NCBI GenBank assembly: GCA_034370385.1
Contig: JAXMKZ010000005.1
Location: forward strand, 124,001 to 188,000
DNA from: Coriobacteriia bacterium
GTDB taxonomy: Bacteria > Actinomycetota > Coriobacteriia > Anaerosomatales > PHET01
DNA: 64,000 nt
Direction of reading: 5' to 3'
Shown: positions 33,239 to 42,989 of the stretch, piece by piece
How the letters are laid out: each line of letters opens with the position of its first letter
Numbering within the stretch: the stretch's first letter is position 1
Notes under the pieces: generated by a model
Databases searched by the model: none
The model's input: the letters and a program-made list of their open reading frames with translations, nothing else
What the model was told of the DNA's origin: nothing
Program-made: the position numbers and the translations under genes

Positions 33239-36200
33239 TTGCACGGCGAGGCTGAATCGGCTACCGAGATCCCGCGCGTCGTAGCGCAGGAGGACTTCCC
33301 GCTGCGCGCGGAGCTGCTCTCAACCGAGCGGCTGGCGGACGAAGCGCGCGGCGTTGCGGCGACCCAGCGCTGGACAACCGCCGACAAGCCCCGCACCACA
33401 CCGCTCATCGCACTCATGGCCAACGCCGCTCGCTCGCTCGCGTCGGACAACTCCGAGTTGAACCTCGCGGTCCGCCAGGGCCTCGCGGCTCCACCGGCTG
33501 GCGAGTGGCTCCTCGACAACTACTACCTCATCGAGGAGCAGGTGCTCCTGGTCCACGAGGACCTGCCGGCACGGTACGGCGTCGAACTGCCACGCTTGGC
33601 ATCGGGCGAGCACGCCGAGATGCCCCGGATCTATGACGCGCTGCTCACGCTCATCGCCCATACCGACTCCCGCCTAGACGAGGATCGCCTTCTGGCGTTC
33701 GTCGACGGCTACCAGGATGTAGCACCCCTTTCCATCGGCGAAGTGTGGGCCGTGCCGATCGTCCTGCGCATCGGAATCGTGGAGAACCTCAGACGTCTGT
33801 CTCGCGCTGTCGTGCTGTCTGAGCGCGAGGAGCGAGATGCTGACGCCTGGGCGGAAAGACTGCTTCTCACCGGCCAAGATGACCCGTCGCAGCTGCCGGC
33901 GCTCCTGGCCGAGCTCGATGTCGCCTCCTCGGGGCGTACTGCGCCGTTCTACGTGAGACTCTCCCACCGCCTGAGCGACCTGGCGCCCGGCGCCGGCACC
34001 GTCAACACGTGGCTCGAACATCGACTCCTCTCGGAAGGGATATCCCTCGACGAGGCGGCAACCGAAGCCCAGCAGCTCCAAGCCGCCAACCAGGTCTCCA
34101 TCGCCAATGCCATCACGGCCATCCGGTTCCTCGATGCCTACGGGTGGCGGGAGTTCTTCGAGCGCGTGAGCCTCGTGGAGGCGACCCTGCGCCACGACCC
34201 CTCTCACACCTACTCCGCAATGGGTTTCGAGAGCCGCGACCGGTATCGACACGCTCTTGAGGCGATGGCCCACCGATGTGACCGCACCGAGATCGAGCTG
34301 GCAGAGGAGGTCGTGTCGCTCTGCCGTGGCGCCTTGGTCGCCGATCCGGCTGACGAGGTGCGCGGCCACGTCGGCTGGTGGCTGATAGCAGGCGGCCGTC
34401 CCGAGCTCGAGCGACGGGTGGGTTATCGTCAGCGGAAGCGCGAGATGCTCTACCGCGGACCGTTGCGCAATCGCGGGCTGTTCTACGGCGGCACGCTCCT
34501 CGTGATGGAGGCCGTCTTGCTGGCAGTGACCGCGCTGCTCGCGTTCGGTGCAGGGGCCGAGTTGTGGCAAGCGACCGTTGTGGTGCTTCTGGCGGTGATT
34601 CCCCTCTCGGAGGTCGCCGTCGCTCTGATGAACCGGCTGGCCTCCCTCGTCTTCCCGGCACGATTGCTGCCCAAGCTCGACCACCGCGAGCCCGTCGGCG
34701 AAGATGCCCGTACCCTCGTGATCGTGCCGGCGCTGCTCTCCTCGCCTGCAGCGGCACGAAGCGTCATCGCCAACCTTGAAGTCGCCTACCTCGCGAACCG
34801 TGACGAGAATGTGGCGTTCGGCGTCCTCGGAGATCTGAAGGGGGCCTCAGAAGCCACGACCCCCGGTGACCACGCCGTCATCGAGGCGGCCGTTCAAGGC
34901 GTGTCCGAACTCAACGAGCGCTACGGGGCCGAGCACGGCGTGCGTCCGTTCCACCTGCTCGTCAGGGCACGAAGCTTCAACGAGCCCGAGGGAACGTGGA
35001 TGGGATGGGAGCGCAAGCGCGGTGCGCTCGTGGAGCTGGTGCGCGAGATGCGCGGCGACCCCAAGACCTCCTTCTGCGTGAGGCTCGGAGACGCCGACTT
35101 CCGGCGTTCGTGCGTGTACGCGATCACCCTGGACGCCGACACCCTGCTTCCTCGAGATGACGCGCGCAAGCTCATCGGCACCATCGCCCACCCGTTGAAT
35201 CGAGCGCGGCTCGAACACGGGGAACGGCGCGTGCGGCGTGGCTACGGGCTCGTACAGCCACGCGTCAGCATGACCATCAGCGGAGCTGCGCGGAGCCGCT
35301 ACGCGGCCCTCAACTCGGGCGTGCCCGGACTGGACCCCTACGCGAACGCCATTTCCGATACCTACCAAGACGTATTCGGTGAGGGGTCGTTCACCGGCAA
35401 GGGTATCTTCGAGATCGATGTGTTCCACGGGCTGCTTGAGGGCCTGTTCCCGGACAACACCCTACTCAGCCACGACCTGGTCGAGGGATCGTTCGTACGA
35501 ACCGCTCTGGCGAGCGACGTGGAGGTGCTCGACGAGTACCCTCCCAACTACCTGGCTGCGGCATCCCGGCTGCATCGCTGGATTCGTGGCGACTGGCAGA
35601 CCCTGCCGTTCCTCGCGCCCCGCCTTCGCGTTGCGGATGGCTCGGTGATCGACAACCCCCTCTCCGGCCTCCATAAGTGGAAGATCCTCGACAACCTGCG
35701 CCGGTCGGTCGTGCCGTTCGCCACCCTGCTTCTCGTGATCGTCGGCTGGGGACTTGTGCCCGAAGCCGCTCTCTGGTGGCCGCTCGCAGGTTTGCTCGCG
35801 GTCCTGTTCCCGGCGCTCTTCTCGTTCGTCGATGCGGTGGTCACGCGCCCGCGCACGCTCCCCCTGTCTGCTTCCTTGCCCGGAGTGGCGCGGGACCTCC
35901 GTTCGAACACCGTGCGGCAGTTGTTCGCGTTCTCGACGCTGCCTCACCAAGCCTACCTGGCCACCGATGCTGCCGTGCGCTCTGTCTGGCGGCTCTTCGT
36001 CTCGCATCAGCACCTGCTGGAATGGGAGACCGCCGCCGATGCGCAGGCTCGCGCAGGCACCACCCCACGGGCGTTCGTCCGGACGATGGCGCCCGCAGCG
36101 GTCATCGTATGCTTGGGGATTGTTGCGGTTGCGGCGCTGGTGCCGACGCGGTTTCTGACCGCACTTCCCGTGGCGTTGCTCTGGCTTGCCTCCCCCTTCG

Positions 36201-39200
36201 CGGCGTGGTGGCTATCGCAAGACACCCCTCCTGCGGCACCCGATGCTCTCAGTGAGCGCGAGACCTTGGCGCTGCGCCGAATCGCCCGCAAGACGTGGCG
36301 GTTCTTCGATGCGTTCGTCGTGGCCGACGGCCACCACCTCGCACCCGACAACTTCCAAGAATCCCCCGGCGGCGTCGTGGCATGGCGCACCTCACCCACG
36401 AACATGGGTCTGCAGCTGATCACCTACCTCGGGGCATACGACCTGGGGTACCTCACCCTGAACGGGATGGTCGAACGGGTCGCTGCCGTCCTGGCTTCGA
36501 TGGCAGGCTTGGACCGCTTTCGCGGGCATTTCTATAACTGGTACGACATCCGCACCCTCGAACCGTTGCACCCCGCGTACGTGTCGACGGTGGACTCCGG
36601 CAACCTCGCCGGTCACCTGCTCGTACTGCGCGTGGGACTGCTCGAGGCGAGCGAGGCGCCGCTTGTCGGTCCCCAGGTGCTATCCGGGGCTCGTGACGCG
36701 GTCCGCCTCGCTCTTGAGGACTTCGTCGCCGCTCAGGACCGGCTCGGTCCGGAGAGCGCGTCTCACGGCTGCCGGGAGGCGCTCGATGCCCTCGAGCGCG
36801 CTCTCTCCCTGACGGAGCCTCCGGCCGACCTCGGCGGGTGGAGCGCACTCCTGGTTCGCCTGACGGCTCTCGCTGATGAGGCCGTCGCCTGCGCGGCAGC
36901 GCTCTCCGAGCCGGGGCCGGACGCCTTCCCCGGCCCCCACGAAACATCAGAACTCGCGGCGGACAGCCCCCCGGTGCCCTCGACCCCGCTGCAACGACTC
37001 CGCGCCTCAGTCGCGGATGCTTCTCGGGCCGTGCACCGCCCGCTGGAACTCGTGCTCGAACTCGCTCCGTGGGCCCGACGTCTGTCCGAAGTGCCCGGGA
37101 CGGTGCGCTCCGATGCCGACCTCCAGCCGCTGCTCGTGCACGTTCCGAGTCTGACAGGGCTGGCCGAAGGCCTCGGCGCGGTGCTGGCCGCCCTTGATGA
37201 GCACGCTGCGGGTGAGGATCGTGCGGTGGCGGCGTGGAGTAGCGCGGTGGCGGCGGGAATCCGGGAGGTGCGCCCGACGGCGGTCCAGCTCCTCGCACGG
37301 TTGCGCCTGAGCTCCGACATCGCGCGCGAGATGTGGGAACACACGGACTTCGGCATGCTCTACGACCCGCATCGGCAGCTCTTCTCCATCGGCTACAACC
37401 TCTCTGAGGGTCGCCTCGACGGCAGCTACTACGATCTTGTGGCGAGCGAGTGCCGGCTGGCGAGCTTCCTCGCCATCGCAAAGGGCGACGTGCCTCAGGA
37501 GCACTGGTTCCGCTTGGGGCGCTCGCTCACGAAGACGGCTCAGGGCCGCGCGCTCGTGAGTTGGTCGGCCTCGATGTTCGAGTACCTCATGCCGCTGCTC
37601 GTCATGCGCGACTGGCCCGGAACGCTGCTGTCCGAGACGTACCGCGTAGTGGTGGATCGCCAGATCGCGTATGGCTCCGACCGAGGTGTCCCCTGGGGCG
37701 TCTCGGAGAGCGCTTTCAACGCCAAGGATGTGAACCTCACCTACCAGTATCAGGCGTTCGGGGTCCCGGGGCTCGGGCTGAAGCGTGGGCTGTCCGACGA
37801 CATCGTCATCGCCCCGTACGCCTCGGTGCTGGCACTACCGGTGGCTCCTGCGGCGGTCACCGCGAACCTGGCGGCTATCCGCGAAGCGGGCGGAGAAGGC
37901 GCCTACGGCCTCTACGAAGCGCTCGACTACACCCCCGGTCGTGTTCCCGCCGGCCAGACGCGCGCGGTCGTTCGCGCGTACTTCGCCCACCACCAGGGGA
38001 TGAGTTTCGTCGCGCTCACGAACACGCTCGCCGGGGCGTGCATGCAGACCCGTTTCCACGGCGACCCGCTCGTCGTCTCCGCCGAGCTGCTGCTGCAGGA
38101 ACGGGTGCCCCGCAACGCACTGGTCGTGGAGCCCCACGTCGAAGAGGTCCGCGAAGTGCGGTCCGTGCGCGAACTGCCGCCGCCGGTCACGCGCACTTAC
38201 CCGGCAGCACCCACCGCCGTGCCCGCCACGCACTTCTTGTCCAACGGCCGCTATTCGGTGATGGTCACCAACGCGGGCGGAGGCTACTCGCGCTGCAACG
38301 ACCTTGCGATAAACCGCTACCGGGAAGACGTGACGCGTGACTGTTGGGGCACGTTCTTCTACGTGCGAGACGCCGAATCGGGCCACGTCTTCTCCGCGCC
38401 GCGCAACCCCGTACCGACCGCGCCGGACTTCTACCACGTCACGTTCGCGCCCGACAAGGCTGAGTACCACCGGACCGACGGCGACCTCGAGACGCACATC
38501 GAAGTGGCCGTGTCGCCGGAGGATGACGTCGAGGTGCGTCGACTGGCTATCACCAACCGCGGACGAACGCCGCGCTCCCTTGAGATCACGTCGTACTTCG
38601 AGATAGCGTTCGCCGCGCAGGGGGCCGATCAGGCGCACAAGTCATTCTCGAACCTCTTCGTGGAGACCGAAGCGCTCCCTTCGACGCACGCGCTGCTGTT
38701 CACCCGCAGGCCTCGCTCATCCACCGAGGAGCGGCTGTGGGGCCTGCACCTCGTGGCCTGCGACACCGGTGCGTGCGAGTGGTCGTTCGAGACCGACCGG
38801 GCAGCATTCCTCGGACGCCTTCGCGCACAGGATTCACCCGCAGCCGTCTTTGAGGGTGGTCCGCTCTCCGGCTCGGCCGGCGCGGTGCTCGATCCGTGCT
38901 GCGCCCTACGCCAGTCAGTGAAGGTGCCTCCCGGCGAGACGGTCCGTCTCGTCTTCGCCACCGGGGTCGCTTCCACGCGCGAAGCGGCGGTGCGTCTCAC
39001 CGAGAAGTATCACGACACCCATACGTGCCAGCGAGCCATCGACCTTGCGTGGACCGCGAGCCAGCTGGAGCTTCGGGACCTCGGCATCTCTCCGCGCGAG
39101 GCGGTCACCCTCGAGCGGCTCGCCTCGCGGCTGCTGCTTACCGACCCCTACTCGAAGCTCAAGATCAAGACGCCGTGCGAGAACGGACTGCGCATCGACG

Positions 39201-42064
39201 GGCTGTGGTCGATCGGCATCTCGGGCGATAACCCCATCCTGCTCGTGCGCGTCGAGGAGCTCGAGCACGCGCCGCTCGTTCGCCAGGCCCTGCTGGCGCA
39301 CCAGTACTGGCGCCACAAGGGGCTTGTGGCCGATCTGGTCGTACTCAACACCCGCCCGACGGGCTACGCCGACGAGCTTGACGATCGCCTGAGGCTGCTC
39401 GTGCGCACGGGCCACGCACTCCAGATGCTGGACAAGCCCGGCGGGGTGTTCCTGCGACGCTGTGACCAGATGCATCCTGACGTGCTGAACCTGCTGCTGT
39501 CCGTGGCGCGTGCGACACTCGACGGCGACGCCGGCACCATCGAACTCCAGCTCAACCGGCGCGGCACCTACCCGGAGATGCCCGACAGCTTCATCCGCTC
39601 GCGTGATCCGGAAGAGCACCCCGCATCCGCGCTCGAGCGTCCGATTCTGACTCACGACAACGGCATCGGCGGCTTCGATCCTAAGACCGGCGAGTACGTG
39701 ATCGTGCTCGAGGGAGAGCAGACGACGCCCGCCCCCTGGATCAACGTGCTCGCCAACCCCACCTTCGGCGCCACGGTGTCAGAGGCAGGCGCGGGCTGCA
39801 CGTGGGCGCTCAACAGCCACGAGAACCGCATCACCACCTGGAACAACGATCCCGTCACCGACGGGTCCGGAGAGTCTCTCTACATCCGTGATGAGGAGAC
39901 CGGCGAGTTCTGGAGCCCCACGCCCCTACCCGTGCGGACGCCAGGACCCTACGTGATACGTCACGGCCAGGGCGCCACCCGCTTCGAGCACACGACGCAG
40001 GGGATCCGGCACGAGCTTGACTGGTTCGTCTCCGCCGACGACCCGGTACGAGTGTGCCGCCTCACGCTCACCAACGAGGGTGTTCGCCGCAGGCATCTGA
40101 GTGTCACGCAGCTGGTCGAGTGGGTGCTCGGCGACTCGCGGTCCAAGGCCCAGCAGCTTGTCGTCACCTGGTTCGATGCCGAGGCTGACATCCTCACGGC
40201 ACACAACCACTTCAACTTCGACTTCCCCGGGAGATGCGCGTTTCTCGCCTGCGACCGCGAGCTGCACTCGTGGACCGCCAGCCGCAGCGAGTTCATCGGT
40301 CGAAACGGACGGGCGAGCGACCCCGCCGCCCTGCACCGCACGCATCTTGGCGGCACCTCGGGACGGTACCACGACAACTGCGGCGCGCTGATGACGCGCG
40401 TCGCCCTCGAGCCGGGCGAATCGGCCGAGGTCTCCTTCCTGCTCGGGCAGACGAACACCCTCGAGGAGTGTCGCGAACTGGTGGCACGGCTCAGGCGAAG
40501 CGGGGCCGTCACCTCCGAGCTCGCACGCGCCCGATCCTTCTGGTCAGAGTTGCTCGGCACCGTCGAAGTCGACACGCCCGACGACCGTCTCGACCTTCTC
40601 GTCAACGGCCGGCTTCTCTATCAGGTGACCGCCTGCCGCCTGTGGGGTCGAACGGCGACGTATCAGTCCAGCGGGGCGTTCGGTTTCAGAGACCAGCTCC
40701 AAGACGTGATGGCGCTCCTGCTTGTGCGACCCGATCTCGTGCGTACTCAGATCCTCGAGGCCAGCCGCCATCAGTTCCCCGAAGGTGACGTCCAGCACTG
40801 GTGGCAACCGTACTCGGGGCGCGGCGTCCGCACCCGCATCAGCGACGATCGACACTGGCTGCCACTTGTGGTCGCGGAGTACCTCGACGCCACCGGCGAC
40901 TACGGCGTACTCGACGAGAAGACCGCATTTCTGGACGCCCAACTACTTGCGCCGGACGCGGAGGACGCCTACCAGCAGCCGGCCGTGAGCGAGCAGGCGG
41001 TCAGCGTATACGAGCACTGCATCCGAGCGCTCGAGGCCGGACGTCCGACCGGTGCACACGGGCTGCCCCTCATGGGCGGTGGCGATTGGAACGACGGCAT
41101 GAACCGCGTGGGCCACGAGGGCCGCGGCGAGAGCGTCTGGCTCGCTTGGTTCCTCGGCCACGTGCTCATGCGCTTCGCCCCGGTGTGCGAGCACCGCGGC
41201 GAGATCGGGCGCGCCACCGAGTATCAGCAGTGGGCCACGACGCTTGCAGCGTCGGTCGAGGAGACGTCATGGGATGGGGCGTGGTACCGCCGCGCGTACT
41301 TCGATGACGGGACCCCGCTCGGCTCACGTGACAGCGAGGAGTGCCGCATCGACGCGATCGCACAAGCGTGGGCGACGATCTCGGGTCTCGGCGATCCCGA
41401 GCGGTCGGCCACGGCTCTGGACAGCGTCGAAGAGAAGCTCGTGCGGCGCGAGGATGGGCTGATCGCCCTGTTGACGCCCCCGTTCGACCGTATGGCTCAC
41501 GACCCGGGATACATCAAGGGCTACGTACCCGGCGTGCGCGAGAACGGGGGCCAGTACACGCACGCCGCGGTGTGGGTTGCGCTGGCCCACCTGCTGAGGG
41601 GCGACGGCGACGAGGGAGCGGCTCTGCTCGACCTCATCAACCCCATCCGCCACGCCTCCGATGCGGCGGGCGTCGAGCGCTACAAGGTGGAGCCCTACGT
41701 CATCGCCGCCGACGTGTACGCTGTCGCGCCCCACACGGGCCGAGGCGGCTGGACCTGGTACACCGGTTCGGCTTCGTGGTTCTACCGCGTCGCGCTCAAC
41801 ACGCTGCTCGGATTCCGCGTCCGAAGCATCGAGGGATCGCCCCACCTGTCGGTAGACCCGTGCATCCCCAAGCACTGGCCGCGCTACACCATGGCGTACC
41901 GCTTCGGGTCGACGACGTATGCGATCACGGTGGAGAACCCGCGCGGCGTCAACCGGGGAGTGGCGCACGTCTCACTGGACGGGGTGCGGTCCGATGCTCT
42001 CACGGTTCCGCTGACAGACGACGGTCGGCGTCACGAGGTCTTGGTCACCCTGCTCGGCGGGTGA
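33239..42064 (+). CDS. ndvB: Cyclic beta-1,2-glucan synthase (GT84-GH94 type)
   Basis: This 2941-residue protein is predicted to make cyclic beta-1,2-glucan from UDP-glucose at the inner membrane. The TTG start at 33239 follows GAGGGGG. Order of parts: N-terminal region with WLLDNYYLIEEQ near residue 90; membrane helices near 418-470; a glycosyltransferase 84 core (TLVIVPALL near 490, LDADTLLP near 631, FGEGSFTGKGIFEID near 714); helices near 821-870 and 948-990; a glycoamylase-like domain (GLQLITYLGAYDLGYL near 1056, FYNWYDIRTLEPL near 1098); two beta-sandwich regions; and a GH94 phosphorylase domain with GGGDWNDGMN near 2612. The length matches NdvB/ChvB. No exporter (NdvA) is next to it. 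The glucan could serve osmoprotection or surface coating. Confidence 0.92.
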   Translation: MHGEAESATEIPRVVAQEDFPLRAELLSTERLADEARGVAATQRWTTADKPRTTPLIALMANAARSLASDNSELNLAVRQGLAAPPAGEWLLDNYYLIEEQVLLVHEDLPARYGVELPRLASGEHAEMPRIYDALLTLIAHTDSRLDEDRLLAFVDGYQDVAPLSIGEVWAVPIVLRIGIVENLRRLSRAVVLSEREERDADAWAERLLLTGQDDPSQLPALLAELDVASSGRTAPFYVRLSHRLSDLAPGAGTVNTWLEHRLLSEGISLDEAATEAQQLQAANQVSIANAITAIRFLDAYGWREFFERVSLVEATLRHDPSHTYSAMGFESRDRYRHALEAMAHRCDRTEIELAEEVVSLCRGALVADPADEVRGHVGWWLIAGGRPELERRVGYRQRKREMLYRGPLRNRGLFYGGTLLVMEAVLLAVTALLAFGAGAELWQATVVVLLAVIPLSEVAVALMNRLASLVFPARLLPKLDHREPVGEDARTLVIVPALLSSPAAARSVIANLEVAYLANRDENVAFGVLGDLKGASEATTPGDHAVIEAAVQGVSELNERYGAEHGVRPFHLLVRARSFNEPEGTWMGWERKRGALVELVREMRGDPKTSFCVRLGDADFRRSCVYAITLDADTLLPRDDARKLIGTIAHPLNRARLEHGERRVRRGYGLVQPRVSMTISGAARSRYAALNSGVPGLDPYANAISDTYQDVFGEGSFTGKGIFEIDVFHGLLEGLFPDNTLLSHDLVEGSFVRTALASDVEVLDEYPPNYLAAASRLHRWIRGDWQTLPFLAPRLRVADGSVIDNPLSGLHKWKILDNLRRSVVPFATLLLVIVGWGLVPEAALWWPLAGLLAVLFPALFSFVDAVVTRPRTLPLSASLPGVARDLRSNTVRQLFAFSTLPHQAYLATDAAVRSVWRLFVSHQHLLEWETAADAQARAGTTPRAFVRTMAPAAVIVCLGIVAVAALVPTRFLTALPVALLWLASPFAAWWLSQDTPPAAPDALSERETLALRRIARKTWRFFDAFVVADGHHLAPDNFQESPGGVVAWRTSPTNMGLQLITYLGAYDLGYLTLNGMVERVAAVLASMAGLDRFRGHFYNWYDIRTLEPLHPAYVSTVDSGNLAGHLLVLRVGLLEASEAPLVGPQVLSGARDAVRLALEDFVAAQDRLGPESASHGCREALDALERALSLTEPPADLGGWSALLVRLTALADEAVACAAALSEPGPDAFPGPHETSELAADSPPVPSTPLQRLRASVADASRAVHRPLELVLELAPWARRLSEVPGTVRSDADLQPLLVHVPSLTGLAEGLGAVLAALDEHAAGEDRAVAAWSSAVAAGIREVRPTAVQLLARLRLSSDIAREMWEHTDFGMLYDPHRQLFSIGYNLSEGRLDGSYYDLVASECRLASFLAIAKGDVPQEHWFRLGRSLTKTAQGRALVSWSASMFEYLMPLLVMRDWPGTLLSETYRVVVDRQIAYGSDRGVPWGVSESAFNAKDVNLTYQYQAFGVPGLGLKRGLSDDIVIAPYASVLALPVAPAAVTANLAAIREAGGEGAYGLYEALDYTPGRVPAGQTRAVVRAYFAHHQGMSFVALTNTLAGACMQTRFHGDPLVVSAELLLQERVPRNALVVEPHVEEVREVRSVRELPPPVTRTYPAAPTAVPATHFLSNGRYSVMVTNAGGGYSRCNDLAINRYREDVTRDCWGTFFYVRDAESGHVFSAPRNPVPTAPDFYHVTFAPDKAEYHRTDGDLETHIEVAVSPEDDVEVRRLAITNRGRTPRSLEITSYFEIAFAAQGADQAHKSFSNLFVETEALPSTHALLFTRRPRSSTEERLWGLHLVACDTGACEWSFETDRAAFLGRLRAQDSPAAVFEGGPLSGSAGAVLDPCCALRQSVKVPPGETVRLVFATGVASTREAAVRLTEKYHDTHTCQRAIDLAWTASQLELRDLGISPREAVTLERLASRLLLTDPYSKLKIKTPCENGLRIDGLWSIGISGDNPILLVRVEELEHAPLVRQALLAHQYWRHKGLVADLVVLNTRPTGYADELDDRLRLLVRTGHALQMLDKPGGVFLRRCDQMHPDVLNLLLSVARATLDGDAGTIELQLNRRGTYPEMPDSFIRSRDPEEHPASALERPILTHDNGIGGFDPKTGEYVIVLEGEQTTPAPWINVLANPTFGATVSEAGAGCTWALNSHENRITTWNNDPVTDGSGESLYIRDEETGEFWSPTPLPVRTPGPYVIRHGQGATRFEHTTQGIRHELDWFVSADDPVRVCRLTLTNEGVRRRHLSVTQLVEWVLGDSRSKAQQLVVTWFDAEADILTAHNHFNFDFPGRCAFLACDRELHSWTASRSEFIGRNGRASDPAALHRTHLGGTSGRYHDNCGALMTRVALEPGESAEVSFLLGQTNTLEECRELVARLRRSGAVTSELARARSFWSELLGTVEVDTPDDRLDLLVNGRLLYQVTACRLWGRTATYQSSGAFGFRDQLQDVMALLLVRPDLVRTQILEASRHQFPEGDVQHWWQPYSGRGVRTRISDDRHWLPLVVAEYLDATGDYGVLDEKTAFLDAQLLAPDAEDAYQQPAVSEQAVSVYEHCIRALEAGRPTGAHGLPLMGGGDWNDGMNRVGHEGRGESVWLAWFLGHVLMRFAPVCEHRGEIGRATEYQQWATTLAASVEETSWDGAWYRRAYFDDGTPLGSRDSEECRIDAIAQAWATISGLGDPERSATALDSVEEKLVRREDGLIALLTPPFDRMAHDPGYIKGYVPGVRENGGQYTHAAVWVALAHLLRGDGDEGAALLDLINPIRHASDAAGVERYKVEPYVIAADVYAVAPHTGRGGWTWYTGSASWFYRVALNTLLGFRVRSIEGSPHLSVDPCIPKHWPRYTMAYRFGSTTYAITVENPRGVNRGVAHVSLDGVRSDALTVPLTDDGRRHEVLVTLLGG

Positions 42065-42068
42065 TGGC

Positions 42069-42896
42069 TCACGTCTTCTGGGCGCCGCCCATCCAGCGGC
42101 GGTGGAAGAAGCGCATGAACGCACGGTCGCCGAAGAATCGCCGCCCGGCAAGAATCGGCCGTGCATATGCCGCGACCGGGTAGCGCAACCTGTCGCTGTC
42201 GTCGGTGACCGCACGAAACACCTCATCGGCCGCGGCCTCAGGCGTCGTACGGTCGGTTATCGACGACTCGAAAGCCCGCATCGACTTCACGGACGGTCGG
42301 TATGCTTGAGATCCGGGCAGCCCTTCGTCTGAATCGGGCAGGACCTTGCCCCAGATCGCCGTCTGCACGAACCCCGGCTCGATCACCTTCACGCGTATCC
42401 CGAACGGCTTCAGTTCGTGCCACAGCCCCTCGCTGGCCCCTTCAAGCGCCCACTTCGTGGAGTTGTACCCGGCGAAGAACGGAAACACGATTCGCCCGCC
42501 CAGAGACGTCACGTTGGCGATCGTGCCGCTCCGACGCTGCCGCATCGCGGGCAACAACGCCCGTATCAGCTCCAGCTGTCCGAAGACGTTGACCTGATAC
42601 AGCATCTTCAACTCCTCGGCCGCTATCTCCTCAAGCGGGCCGAACTGCAAGACGCCCGCATTGTTGAGCACCACGTCCGGACACCCGACCTGCTCGATCA
42701 CCCTTGCCGCAAGCGCGGACGCGGAGCCCTCGCGCTCCAAGTCAAGCGCCTCGACGTACGAGCACCCCTCCAGGCCGTCAGGGTAGCGCGACGGATCCCG
42801 GACCGTACCGACCACTGTCCAGCCGGCCTGCGCGAATCGCGCCGCACACGCCTTGCCGATTCCGGTCGACACTCCGGTGATGAGAATGGTGGCCAC
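42069..42896 (-). CDS. Short-chain dehydrogenase/reductase
   Basis: The 275-residue protein has the SDR cofactor motif TGVSTGIG near residue 7, NNAGVLQFG near 80, a conserved serine region NVTSLGGRI near 129 and the catalytic YNSTK near 144. It is a classical SDR; substrate unknown, cofactor NAD(P). It converges on ndvB (4 nt between stops) and is divergent from the flavoprotein operon, which could share its promoter region. Confidence 0.9.
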   Translation of the reverse strand: MATILITGVSTGIGKACAARFAQAGWTVVGTVRDPSRYPDGLEGCSYVEALDLEREGSASALAARVIEQVGCPDVVLNNAGVLQFGPLEEIAAEELKMLYQVNVFGQLELIRALLPAMRQRRSGTIANVTSLGGRIVFPFFAGYNSTKWALEGASEGLWHELKPFGIRVKVIEPGFVQTAIWGKVLPDSDEGLPGSQAYRPSVKSMRAFESSITDRTTPEAAADEVFRAVTDDSDRLRYPVAAYARPILAGRRFFGDRAFMRFFHRRWMGGAQKT

Positions 42897-42989
42897 AACG
42901 CCCTCCGACCTCAGGTTAGGGAAAGATGAATAGCGCTAGGATGTATATGTCCATTAGCCGCCCTACACCACGAGCAGGGGGATTGGTCG

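Noticed and set aside
41341-42183. Plus-strand frame overlapping the end of ndvB and the SDR gene
   Set aside because: Alternative-frame translation rich in Arg, Pro and Ala; overlaps two well-supported genes.
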